Assembly: GCA_036513315.1 (NCBI GenBank)
Contig: DATBZF010000065.1
Location: 84,898 to 148,897 of the forward strand
Length of the DNA stretch: 64,000 nt
Direction: 5' to 3'
Source: Roseiarcus sp036513315
Lineage (GTDB): Bacteria; Pseudomonadota; Alphaproteobacteria; Rhizobiales; Beijerinckiaceae
The position numbers and the translations under genes are program-made. Positions 36,142 to 43,726 of this stretch are shown in pieces. How positions within the stretch are numbered: position 1 is the first letter of the stretch; every line of letters begins with the position of its first letter. The notes beneath the pieces were generated by a model. That model did not search any database, was not told the origin of the DNA, and saw only the letters and a program-made list of their open reading frames with translations.

Positions 36142-38022
36142 TCAGCGCAGGCCGAAATATCCCGGCAGCCATAGCGAGAATTCGGGCACGAAAATCAGCA
36201 GCGCCAATCCGACAGCCAGCACCGCAAGATATTTCAGCATCGGCCGCGCCACCGCGGAGGTTTCGGTGCCGGTGATCGCGCAGGTCGCATAAAGACCGAG
36301 CCCGAGCGGCGGCGAGAACAGGCCGAGGCCCATCGCGATCACCATCACGGTGCCGAAATGCAGCGGATTGACGCCGAGGCGCTGGGCGATCGGGGTCAGC
36401 AACGGTCCCCAGATGATGAGCGCGGGGGCGCCCTCCAGCACGGAGCCGAAGCCGATCATCAGCGCGGCGGCGGCGATGAGATAGGCGCCGCTGCCATGGG
36501 CCTCGCCATATGCGGTCAGCCCGTCGGAGAGATAGCGCGGGATCTGCTCGATCGTCAGCGCGAAGGAAAAGCTCGAAGCGGCGGCGACGATGAACAGGAT
36601 GCCGCTCGCCATCGAAGCGGAGCGAACGAACAGGCGCACGAGGGAGCGCGGCGTCAGTTCGCCGAACGCCAAGCCGCCGATGACGAGTGCGTAGACGACG
36701 GCGAAAGCGGAAATCTCGGTCGAGGTGGCGACGCCCGACGTCACTCCGCGCCCGATCAGCCCGACCATCACCAACGCGACAAGCGCGCCGGCGATCAGGC
36801 GCGGCAGCGGCGTCCGCGTGGCGAAAGCGAGGTTCGGGTCGATGCGCTTGCCGAACGCCACCGCCAGCGCCGCAAGCCCGGCGGCGAGCACCACAGCCGG
36901 GACAATGCCGGCGATGAAAAGGCCGCCGATCGAGACATTGGCGACGAAGCCGAAAATGATCATGTTGACGCAGGGGGGAATTGTCTCGGCCATGATCGCC
37001 GAACTCGCCAGCAGGCCGGCGGCCTCGTTGGGGTCCTGACCGGTCTTGCGCACGGCCGGCATGATGATGCCGCCGACCGCCGCGATATCGGCGAGCTTCG
37101 AGCCCGAAATGCCTGAGAAAAAAGCGGTGGCGACGATGATGATGAGATTCAACCCGCCGCGCAGCCGTCCCATCATGCGCAGCAGGAGTTCGATCAGCCG
37201 CGCCGACATGCCGTTCGCCTCCATCGCGAGGCCGGCCAGAACGAAGAACGGCACGGCCAGCAGCACGAAATGATCGCTGCCCGCCATCAATTGCTGGGAA
37301 TAGATCGACATCGGCAGGCTGGGGTCGGCAAGAAAATAGACGAGCGCCGACAGCGCGAGCGCGAAGGCGATCGGGACGCCGATGACGAGGCTGCCGAGGA
37401 AGGCGACGCTCAGCAGCGCGAAGGGCGACAACGCAGCTGCGGGCATTGCGGCATTCCATCCGCAGACCGCCAGCACGAGAGCCACGCCGGCGCCGAGCGT
37501 GATCCAGGCCGTGCGCGGTGGACCCGCCAGAGCGACGGCGACGCCAAGAATCGTCATGATGAGTCCTCCGGCCATTACCGGATAGATGAAAATCCATCCC
37601 GGCAGGCCGAATGGCGTGGTCTGTCCTTCGGTCTCGATCAGGAGATCGACGGCGGAGGCGAAGATCGCCGCCGCGACGGCGGCGATGATCCAGGCCGAGA
37701 ACTGAACGAGATAGGGACGCCAGCGTGCCGGGAACAGACCGCGCGCCGCATCGATGCCGGCATGGCCGCCGCGCCCGACGATGCCCGCGGCGCCGAGGAA
37801 CACCTGCGTCACCATCATCGCGCGCGCCACCTCCTCGGCCCAGTCCAGGGGCTGCTGCAGGAAGTAGCGGCAGATCACCGAGGCGAAGACGACGGCGACA
37901 TCTATGGCGAGCACGATCGCCGAGAGATATTCGACCAGCGCCAGCACGCCCAAGAGCCCACGCCCCGCCCAGCCCAAAACGGCGAAGGGCGGCGCCGGCA
38001 GGCGCTGATTATCAAGCCTCAC
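36142..38022 (-). CDS. fused TRAP transporter membrane protein (DctQ–DctM)
   Basis: Encodes 626 residues. Residues about 1–165 form a DctQ-like four-helix unit (DWAEEVARAMMVTQVFLGAAG, GGHAGIDAAR), joined by extra helices to a DctM domain (about 200–626) with ATAFFSGISGSKLADIAAVG and LEGAPALIIWGPLLTPIA. Fusion of the two subunits is known in some TRAP systems. The GTG at 38022 was chosen as it starts the DctQ-like region; TTG at 38028 is close by. The gene lies 31 bp downstream of its solute-binding protein gene. Confidence 0.85.
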   Translation of the reverse strand: MRLDNQRLPAPPFAVLGWAGRGLLGVLALVEYLSAIVLAIDVAVVFASVICRYFLQQPLDWAEEVARAMMVTQVFLGAAGIVGRGGHAGIDAARGLFPARWRPYLVQFSAWIIAAVAAAIFASAVDLLIETEGQTTPFGLPGWIFIYPVMAGGLIMTILGVAVALAGPPRTAWITLGAGVALVLAVCGWNAAMPAAALSPFALLSVAFLGSLVIGVPIAFALALSALVYFLADPSLPMSIYSQQLMAGSDHFVLLAVPFFVLAGLAMEANGMSARLIELLLRMMGRLRGGLNLIIIVATAFFSGISGSKLADIAAVGGIIMPAVRKTGQDPNEAAGLLASSAIMAETIPPCVNMIIFGFVANVSIGGLFIAGIVPAVVLAAGLAALAVAFGKRIDPNLAFATRTPLPRLIAGALVALVMVGLIGRGVTSGVATSTEISAFAVVYALVIGGLAFGELTPRSLVRLFVRSASMASGILFIVAAASSFSFALTIEQIPRYLSDGLTAYGEAHGSGAYLIAAAALMIGFGSVLEGAPALIIWGPLLTPIAQRLGVNPLHFGTVMVIAMGLGLFSPPLGLGLYATCAITGTETSAVARPMLKYLAVLAVGLALLIFVPEFSLWLPGYFGLR

Positions 38023-38053
38023 GCTCAATCCTGCTGTCCTCGAATGAGCGCGT

Positions 38054-39082
38054 TCAGCCGCGCGCCGCCGCGATCGCCGCGAAGATCGGCTTCGTGCCCG
38101 GATGGCTGTCGACGAATTGCGCATAGAGGCGCTTGGCCATCTCGTCCTGCATCGCACGGCGCTCATCGGCCGGCATTTCGGTGAAGGCGACGCCGAAGCC
38201 CTGCAGTTGCGCGATTTCGCTCTTGGTCTTGTCGAGCGCGATCGCGCGCTCTTCATTCGTCGCCGCGGCCGCCGCCTGCATGAACGCGGGCTTCAGATCG
38301 CCAGGAATCCGCGCGAGCGCGCGCTTGCCGATGAACGCGCCCATCGGGCTGAACAGATGATTGGTGAGCAGGCAGAACTTGGTGATCTCGTAGAGTTTCA
38401 ACGACAGGCAAGTGCCGGGATCATGCTCGAAGCCGTCGACCACGCCGGTCTGCAGCGCAGTATAGAGTTCGTTGACCGGGATCGGCGTCGGGATCGCGCC
38501 CATCACTTTGAACGTCTCGACGAAAGCCGGGGCCGGCAGCACGCGCAGCTTGACGTCCTTGAGATCGGCGAGACGCGCGGCGGGCTTTTTGGTGTAGACG
38601 CTGCGGGCGCCAAAATGGAACCCCCAGCCGAGAACGCCGACCCCGGTGCGGTCAGCGAGCAATTTCTCCAGCGCCTTGCCAGCTTCGCCGTCCATCGCTT
38701 TGGCGACATGGACATAGTTGTCGAACATATAGCCGAGATCGAGCATGCCGAGTTCCGGCGCCACCGTCGCAAAGATCGACGAGCCGGTGACCATCATGTC
38801 GGTCGAGCCGATCTTCACCTGCTCGACGACATCGGCTTCCTTGCCGAGCTGGCTGTTGGGGAAATAGTCGAACTTGATGCGATCGCCGACCGCGTTCTTC
38901 AGATTGGCCGAGAATTTTGCGAACCACAGATAATGAGCGGCGTTCTCGTCGATCGGGTCGGACGACGAAACGCGCAGCGTCACCTGCTGATCGGCGGAGG
39001 CGCGCGAAAGGGAGCCGCCGACGGCGAGGGCGACCGCCGAAGCGGTCAGGATGGCTCGACGCGTAACGCCGGCTGGCGGCAT
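38054..39082 (-). CDS. dctP: TRAP transporter solute-binding protein 2 (DctP family)
   Basis: Encodes 342 residues. Twin-arginine-like signal (VTRRAILTASAVALAVGGSL) with cleavage near ASAD. The mature part is a DctP protein: QVTLRVSSSDPIDENAAHY, FPNSQLGKEADVVEQVKIGSTDM, and KLRVLPAPAFVETFKVMGAIPTPI, which carries the carboxylate-binding arginine. GGAGG before the ATG at 39082 fixes the start. First gene of TRAP system 2; GntR-type site E is 66 bp upstream, on the promoter side. Confidence 0.87.
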   Translation of the reverse strand: MPPAGVTRRAILTASAVALAVGGSLSRASADQQVTLRVSSSDPIDENAAHYLWFAKFSANLKNAVGDRIKFDYFPNSQLGKEADVVEQVKIGSTDMMVTGSSIFATVAPELGMLDLGYMFDNYVHVAKAMDGEAGKALEKLLADRTGVGVLGWGFHFGARSVYTKKPAARLADLKDVKLRVLPAPAFVETFKVMGAIPTPIPVNELYTALQTGVVDGFEHDPGTCLSLKLYEITKFCLLTNHLFSPMGAFIGKRALARIPGDLKPAFMQAAAAATNEERAIALDKTKSEIAQLQGFGVAFTEMPADERRAMQDEMAKRLYAQFVDSHPGTKPIFAAIAAARG

Positions 39083-39148
39083 GTCTTTCCTCCAATATTC
39101 GCGCGGCCGCGTCGTATCCTCGACGCCGTTATCCTTGCCAGCGATCAT

Positions 39149-39161
39149 GTTATACGACAAT
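39149..39161 (+). promoter_or_regulatory. GntR-type site E (TRAP 2 / Gfo-Idh)
   Basis: GTTATACGACAAT fits 7 of 8 fixed positions of GTTnTnnnAnAAC. It lies in the divergent region, 66 bp upstream of the TRAP 2 binding protein and 194 bp upstream of the Gfo/Idh gene. An overlapping CATGTTATAC...ATATGACATG symmetry extends it. Confidence 0.5.
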
Positions 39162-39197
39162 ATGACATGGTGGCAATCTCGCGCAGACATTCACCAG

Positions 39198-39325
39198 ATA
39201 CGGACCAATGACCGAGAGCGGATTCCCTCATTGTTTGCATGGCGGAGCGGAGCCTCCATGCAATCAATGAGCTGCTTTCGCGACGACCGGCGTATGCCTC
39301 AGGCGTGCTCAAATCCGAACGACTT
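39198..39325 (+). repeat. dispersed hairpin repeat, short copy
   Basis: Arms CTCATTGTTTGCATGG and CCATGCAATCAATGAG (15 of 16 paired) with a 13-base loop make a strong hairpin at 39227–39271. The flanks match the copy at 31736–31905. It lies just upstream of the Gfo/Idh gene, in its probable leader. Confidence 0.7.
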
Positions 39326-39355
39326 GGCCGCATCACGCATCGGAGAGACCGCTTG

Positions 39356-40357
39356 ATGAACGTCTGCATGGTTGGCCACGGCATGATGGGGACGTGGCAT
39401 TCCGAAAATATGAAGACGACCGGCGCCGCTCCGCATACGCTGGTCGGCGTGCAGTCCGATCTTACCGCCGCATTCGCCGCCGCGCATGGCTATCTCAATT
39501 GGACGGTCGATTATGCGGCAGCGCTGCGCAATCCCGACATCGACATCGTCATCATCGCGACCCCGAGCGAGCATCACGCGACGCAGGCGATCGCCGCCCT
39601 CGAACATGGCAAGCATGTGTTCGTCGAGATACCGATCGCAATGAACCTCGCCGACGCCGAGCAGGTTGTGGCGACGGCGAAACGGCGGAATCGCATTCTC
39701 GGCCTCTGCCATCCGCGACGCTTCGGCGCGGAGCGCGAGGCGCTGCGGCGGCGATTGGCCGACGGCGGGGAGCATATTCGGCTGATCGATTGCCGCTTCT
39801 TCATCCACCGGCTGTCCAATGTCGGGGCCACTGGATTGAAGCGCGATTGGACCGACAATCTACTTTGGCACCATGTCACCCATCTCGTCGACTTCGCTCT
39901 GTGGCTGGGGACAGCGGGCGACCTCTCGCAAGCCGATCGCCAAATCCTCGACGTTCGTCCGTTCATGTCCGCCATCGACGCCAATACCGGCATCCCGATG
40001 GAAGTCGCCTTGATGCTCGAAATGGCTGGGGATCGTGCGATCGTCTGCAGCGGCTCTTATTATTCGCGCGCCTGGATATACGATCTGCTCGTCGTGACGG
40101 ATCGCGATTCCTATCGTTTCGACGAGCTCAAGGCGACCGTCACCACCGGCGACGGCGAAATAGCAACCGTCCCGCAACAACAGGAATGCGCGATGGCTTT
40201 GTTTGATTTCATCGAAGCGGTGCGCGAGGGCCGTGAACCCGCCGTCCCCGGCCTCTCAGTCTTGCCGACGATGCGGGTGCTCGAACGCGTTCAGCGCCAT
40301 TGGGACGAGCGGCATGGCGCCCAGGCGCTGCCGGGGCGACCCTTGACGGGCAGTTAG
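39356..40357 (+). CDS. Gfo/Idh/MocA-family oxidoreductase
   Basis: Encodes 333 residues. An N-terminal Rossmann domain starts MNVCMVGHGMMG and has IVIIATPSEHHATQAIAALEHGKHV. The family motif EKP reads EIP here (E91-I92-P93), so the usual catalytic lysine is absent. The C-terminal domain keeps HHVTHLVDFALWL. These enzymes oxidise or reduce sugars and inositols with NAD(P). Start chosen at 39356, with GGAGAG eight bases upstream. It is divergent from TRAP 2. Its end overlaps the next, minus-strand gene by 4 bp. Confidence 0.85.
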   Translation: MNVCMVGHGMMGTWHSENMKTTGAAPHTLVGVQSDLTAAFAAAHGYLNWTVDYAAALRNPDIDIVIIATPSEHHATQAIAALEHGKHVFVEIPIAMNLADAEQVVATAKRRNRILGLCHPRRFGAEREALRRRLADGGEHIRLIDCRFFIHRLSNVGATGLKRDWTDNLLWHHVTHLVDFALWLGTAGDLSQADRQILDVRPFMSAIDANTGIPMEVALMLEMAGDRAIVCSGSYYSRAWIYDLLVVTDRDSYRFDELKATVTTGDGEIATVPQQQECAMALFDFIEAVREGREPAVPGLSVLPTMRVLERVQRHWDERHGAQALPGRPLTGS

Positions 40358-41004
40358 GCCTTTTGCAGCTTCATCCGGATCGCGTAACGCAGATCGCCGC
40401 CCGCGTTTTGCGGAACCACCTCGCCGATGTCGAGGGGTCGCGGCCCGATCAGCGGGAATGGGTCGAAGACGAAACCGGCGACAAGCGGCGTCGGCCCGCT
40501 CGCTTTCGAAAATGCGACAGCGGTCAGCACCACCGGATGGCCGCCGCCGACCAGAATGAGTGGGTCGCCATTCGACACTGCCTCGATCAACGCATTCTGA
40601 TCGAATTTGGCGCCCGGCGCGTCCGAATCGAACAGGGTTTCGGCGGCGACGTTGAAGGCGACGCCGTCATCGTCCCTCCAGGATCGCGATAGCGGCGTGA
40701 TGGCGGAAGCGCTCGTTTCCAACGCAACCTTGTCGATATTGCCGTAGGCTTCCTGTTCGATGCGAAGCTGCTGCACAACATGGCCATAGGTGGCGAAGAC
40801 CACGGCGACGCAGGCGATCCAGATGGCTGCGGGATCATGCCGCGCGTGATAGGTCTCTTGATAGGCGTCTTTGATGTCGATGAACGTCTTGCACAATTCG
40901 CCGCCATGCTTCGGGTCGGCGAGGCATCGCACATTAGCCCTGGCGGTCGTCGCAAGAAGGGCCGGCGCCAAGGCCCCGATAAGGAAACGACGTCTGGTGT
41001 GCAT
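40354..41004 (-). CDS. exported papain-like-fold protein, probably catalytically dead
   Basis: Encodes 216 residues with a signal sequence starting MHTRRRFLIG (Tat- or Sec-type, to about 23). The mature part resembles small bacterial papain-like (C39-type) cysteine proteases, which carry a CWAAS...FAYYGH segment. The matching stretch here is IWIAC...FATYGH (61–75), so the position of the nucleophile cysteine is isoleucine and a cysteine appears at 65 instead. The later histidine region GGGHPVVLTAV (H156) is kept. Function unknown. Divergent from the HpaI aldolase; site F lies 40 bp upstream. Confidence 0.65.
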   Translation of the reverse strand: MHTRRRFLIGALAPALLATTARANVRCLADPKHGGELCKTFIDIKDAYQETYHARHDPAAIWIACVAVVFATYGHVVQQLRIEQEAYGNIDKVALETSASAITPLSRSWRDDDGVAFNVAAETLFDSDAPGAKFDQNALIEAVSNGDPLILVGGGHPVVLTAVAFSKASGPTPLVAGFVFDPFPLIGPRPLDIGEVVPQNAGGDLRYAIRMKLQKA

Positions 41005-41043
41005 GGCCCGCGTCCTTAATCGTAGCGATTGACGGCTTCACAT

Positions 41044-41056
41044 GTTATCATACAAC
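41044..41056 (+). promoter_or_regulatory. GntR-type site F (HpaI aldolase), best match
   Basis: GTTATCATACAAC matches all 8 fixed positions of the palindrome GTTnTnnnAnAAC. It lies in the divergent region, 78 bp upstream of the aldolase and 39 bp upstream of the minus-strand exported protein gene. Confidence 0.6.
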
Positions 41057-41134
41057 TAAAGCAAGCAGGCGGGCAAGCGCGGGGCGCGGTTGGGACGCGG
41101 CTCGGAGCGAACGCCATGCACTGGAGCCCTCCTC

Positions 41135-41902
41135 ATGAAACTTCCCGTCAATCGGTTTCGCCAGGCGCTCGCCGAGGGCCGCCAGCAACTCGGGCTCTGG
41201 TGCAGTCTGCCGAGCGCCTACGCGGCTGAAGTTGTCGCGGGCTCCGGCTTTGACTGGCTGCTGCTCGACACCGAACATTCGCCCAGCGACGTGCCGACCG
41301 TGCTCAGCCAGTTGCATGCGACCGCTGCTTACGACGTCTCGGCGATCGTGCGCCCCGCCAGCAACGACACAGTGTTGATCAAGCGCTACCTCGATATCGG
41401 CGCGCAAACGCTGCTCATTCCGTTCGTGCAGTCGGCGGCGGAAGCCGCGCAGGCGGTCGCCGCGATGCGATATCCGCCGGGTGGCGTGCGCGGCGTCGCG
41501 GCGCTGACCCGCGCCACCCGCTTCGGCCGAGTCGAAGGCTATGCGCGGCGCGCCAGCGAGGAACTCTGCCTGCTCGTGCAGGTCGAAACGCGGCAGGCGC
41601 TCGATTCGCTCGAGGCGATCGCGGCGGTCGAGGGCGTCGACGGCATTTTCATCGGGCCGGGCGATCTCGCCGCCAGCCTCGGCTATCCCGGCGAGCAGAA
41701 CCATCCGGCAGTCGTAGCGGCGATCGAAGATGCGATCCGGCGCGTGCGCGCGGCGGGCAAGCCGGCCGGCATTCTTACCGCCGACGTGGCTTTCGCCAAA
41801 CGCTGCATCGCGCTCGGCACGACATTCACGGCGGTCGGCGCCGATGTCGGCATTCTCGCGCGCGGCAGCGAGAAGCTGGCGAAGGAGTTTCGCACCGGCT
41901 GA
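41135..41902 (+). CDS. HpcH/HpaI-family class II aldolase
   Basis: Encodes 255 residues. Active-site residues of the family are in place: H48 (LLLDTEHSP), R73 (IVRPASND), metal ligands E151 (VQVETRQAL) and D177 (IGPGDLAAS). Members cleave 2-keto-3-deoxy sugar acids (for example GarL on 5-keto-4-deoxyglucarate, RhmA on keto-deoxyrhamnonate) to pyruvate or tartronate semialdehyde plus an aldehyde. With the KdgD-like enzyme it points to sugar-acid catabolism. The start at 41135 fits the family length; GGAG is nine bases upstream. GntR-type site F is in its promoter. Confidence 0.87.
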   Translation: MKLPVNRFRQALAEGRQQLGLWCSLPSAYAAEVVAGSGFDWLLLDTEHSPSDVPTVLSQLHATAAYDVSAIVRPASNDTVLIKRYLDIGAQTLLIPFVQSAAEAAQAVAAMRYPPGGVRGVAALTRATRFGRVEGYARRASEELCLLVQVETRQALDSLEAIAAVEGVDGIFIGPGDLAASLGYPGEQNHPAVVAAIEDAIRRVRAAGKPAGILTADVAFAKRCIALGTTFTAVGADVGILARGSEKLAKEFRTG

Positions 41903-41930
41903 GGCGGCGCGCGCGTCGCCGATCACCTCG

Positions 41931-43388
41931 TCAATCGGGGAGCGGCCATTCCGGCGCGTTGAGCCGCCGCTTGCCGTCGGCCGCCAGCGCGACGTCCGGC
42001 TCGTCGAGACCTTCCCTGTCCCAGAGCTGACACGTGACCTGCTTGTGCTTCTGGTCGAGCGCTTCGCAATAATTGGTGAATTCGCAGGTGCGCACGGCAT
42101 GGCCCAGGCCAAGCGCCGTTTTGCGGAACCAGTCGGGATCGGCGAGTGACTGGCGCGCCGCACCCACGATGTCGCAGGCGCCGCGCGCCAGCAGGTCCTC
42201 CGCCATTTCGAAATTGTGGACGCCGCCCGTGCAGACGACGGGCGTATCGAACCCGCCTTCGCGGATCGCCGCGCGGATCGCTCCCGTCGCCTCGGCGTTG
42301 CGGCCGAACGGGCCGCGTTCGTCGGAGATGAATTGCGGCATGCATTCGTAGCCGCTCGGCCCGGTATAGGGATAGGCGGCGGCGCCGATTCCGGGCTGTT
42401 TGGCGTCGTCGAACTTGCCGCCGCGCGAAGTCGAGATGAAATGCATGCCGGCGCGCGCAAAGGCTTCGCCGAAAAAGATCGCATCCTCGACCGTGCCGCC
42501 GCCGTCGATGCATTCCTCAGCCAGATATCGGCAGCCGACGATGAACGCCTCGCCGACACGTCGGCGCACTTCGGCGAGAACCTCCAACGGCAGCCTGACA
42601 CGGTTTTCGCGCGCGCCGCCATAGCCATCGTCGCGAATGTTGGTGCGCGAGAGAAACGAGGCCATGCTATAGGCATGCGCGTAGTGAAGCTCGACGCCAT
42701 CGAAGCCTGCCTGTTTGGCGCGCTCGGCAGCGTCGGCGAAAAGGCCCGGCAGCACTGCGGGCAGTTCGCGAATGTGCGGCAGGCCCATGTCGGTGACGCG
42801 TTCGCGATAGCCAAATCGCAATGCGTCTCGTTCTTGCCATGTGAGGACGCGTTCGAGCCCCGCCTCGTCAAGCGCAGCCAGATGCGCGCGAACCTGATCC
42901 TCGGGCAGATCCGCCGCGTCAAGCGCGTGGCGGTGGCGATCGGTCACGCGCAAGAAACGCTCGAAGAAGGCTTTCGGCTCCGGTCGTCGCCGAATGGCGA
43001 GGAAATCGATAAGCTGGACGAACAATCTGGTATGGCCCTGGCTGGCGTTTCGCACCGCCTCGGTCAGCCTTCGCAGGCCGGGAAGAAAACGATCATGGCC
43101 GATGCGCAGCAGCGGGCCGCTAGGTATGTCGCGAATGCCGGTCGCCTCGACGACGATGGCGCCCGGCCTGCCGCGCGCGAAACGCTCGTACCAGGCGACG
43201 ACGTCATCGGTGACGAAACCCTCGTTGGTGGCGCGCCAGGGCACCATGGCGGGAACCCAGGTGCGTTGCTCAAGGAGGAGCGCGCCGATGGCGATCGGCG
43301 AGAACAGCCGAGACGCCGCCGCCTCCTCGCGCGTCGGCGCTCGCCCGGCCTTCGACTGATAGCGGATGCGTTGAGGCGGTCGCCACAT
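41931..43388 (-). CDS. NADH:flavin oxidoreductase, old yellow enzyme family
   Basis: Encodes 485 residues. FMN-dependent TIM barrel: FSPIAIGALLL near the start, the His pair in ELHYAHAYSMASFLS, TNIRDDGYGGARENR, and the C-terminal phosphate-site VVCTGGVHNFEMAEDLLA. A cysteine cluster in NYCEALDQKHKQVTCQLWD resembles the iron–sulfur region of 2,4-dienoyl-CoA reductase-like members, but only three cysteines are visible, so a cluster is uncertain. It reduces an enone or dienoyl-type compound with NAD(P)H. GGAAGG precedes the ATG. Convergent with the aldolase gene and divergent from the CoA ligase. Confidence 0.82.
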   Translation of the reverse strand: MWRPPQRIRYQSKAGRAPTREEAAASRLFSPIAIGALLLEQRTWVPAMVPWRATNEGFVTDDVVAWYERFARGRPGAIVVEATGIRDIPSGPLLRIGHDRFLPGLRRLTEAVRNASQGHTRLFVQLIDFLAIRRRPEPKAFFERFLRVTDRHRHALDAADLPEDQVRAHLAALDEAGLERVLTWQERDALRFGYRERVTDMGLPHIRELPAVLPGLFADAAERAKQAGFDGVELHYAHAYSMASFLSRTNIRDDGYGGARENRVRLPLEVLAEVRRRVGEAFIVGCRYLAEECIDGGGTVEDAIFFGEAFARAGMHFISTSRGGKFDDAKQPGIGAAAYPYTGPSGYECMPQFISDERGPFGRNAEATGAIRAAIREGGFDTPVVCTGGVHNFEMAEDLLARGACDIVGAARQSLADPDWFRKTALGLGHAVRTCEFTNYCEALDQKHKQVTCQLWDREGLDEPDVALAADGKRRLNAPEWPLPD

Positions 43389-43726
43389 TCTTATGGCCTT
43401 CCTCGTTCAGAGAAGCCGGACAATGGGCAAAGAAGCCGGACTATCGCAGTCGGCAAACATGCCGACGCCAATCGGACGTTCTTCATTGTCAGATCAGGCA
43501 AATGCATATCGCGCGCGTTGGCGAAGCGCCAAAGCAATTCTGACCTGGCTATTGCGGCCTTCGTCCCGATTGATTCTCAAAGAAAATGCGAAGCTCTTTC
43601 CCGGCGAAGGCTTGCTATGATTACCGAGCGATTTCATTAAAATCGTTCCCTTCAAAAGAAAGCATCGCTAGGGATTTGCGGGTTCTACGCTAGTCTGCGG
43701 CGAATCAAAACCGGGTAGATCCTCGC
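43389..43726. promoter_or_regulatory. divergent promoter region with direct and inverted repeats
   Basis: 338 bp with no gene. Directly upstream of the flavoenzyme start are two copies of AGAAGCCGGAC exactly 20 bp apart (43411 and 43431), about two helical turns, followed by the perfect inverted repeat GTCGGC-aaacat-GCCGAC (43449–43466). These look like regulator-binding sites. The half next to the CoA ligase is AT-richer. Confidence 0.45.

Noticed and set aside
41048..42922. 624-codon minus-strand frame
   Set aside because: Overlaps the real aldolase on the other strand and the flavoenzyme in another frame; composition is that of a shadow.
42216..43640. 474-codon plus-strand frame
   Set aside because: Antisense to the old yellow enzyme gene, which has clear motifs.
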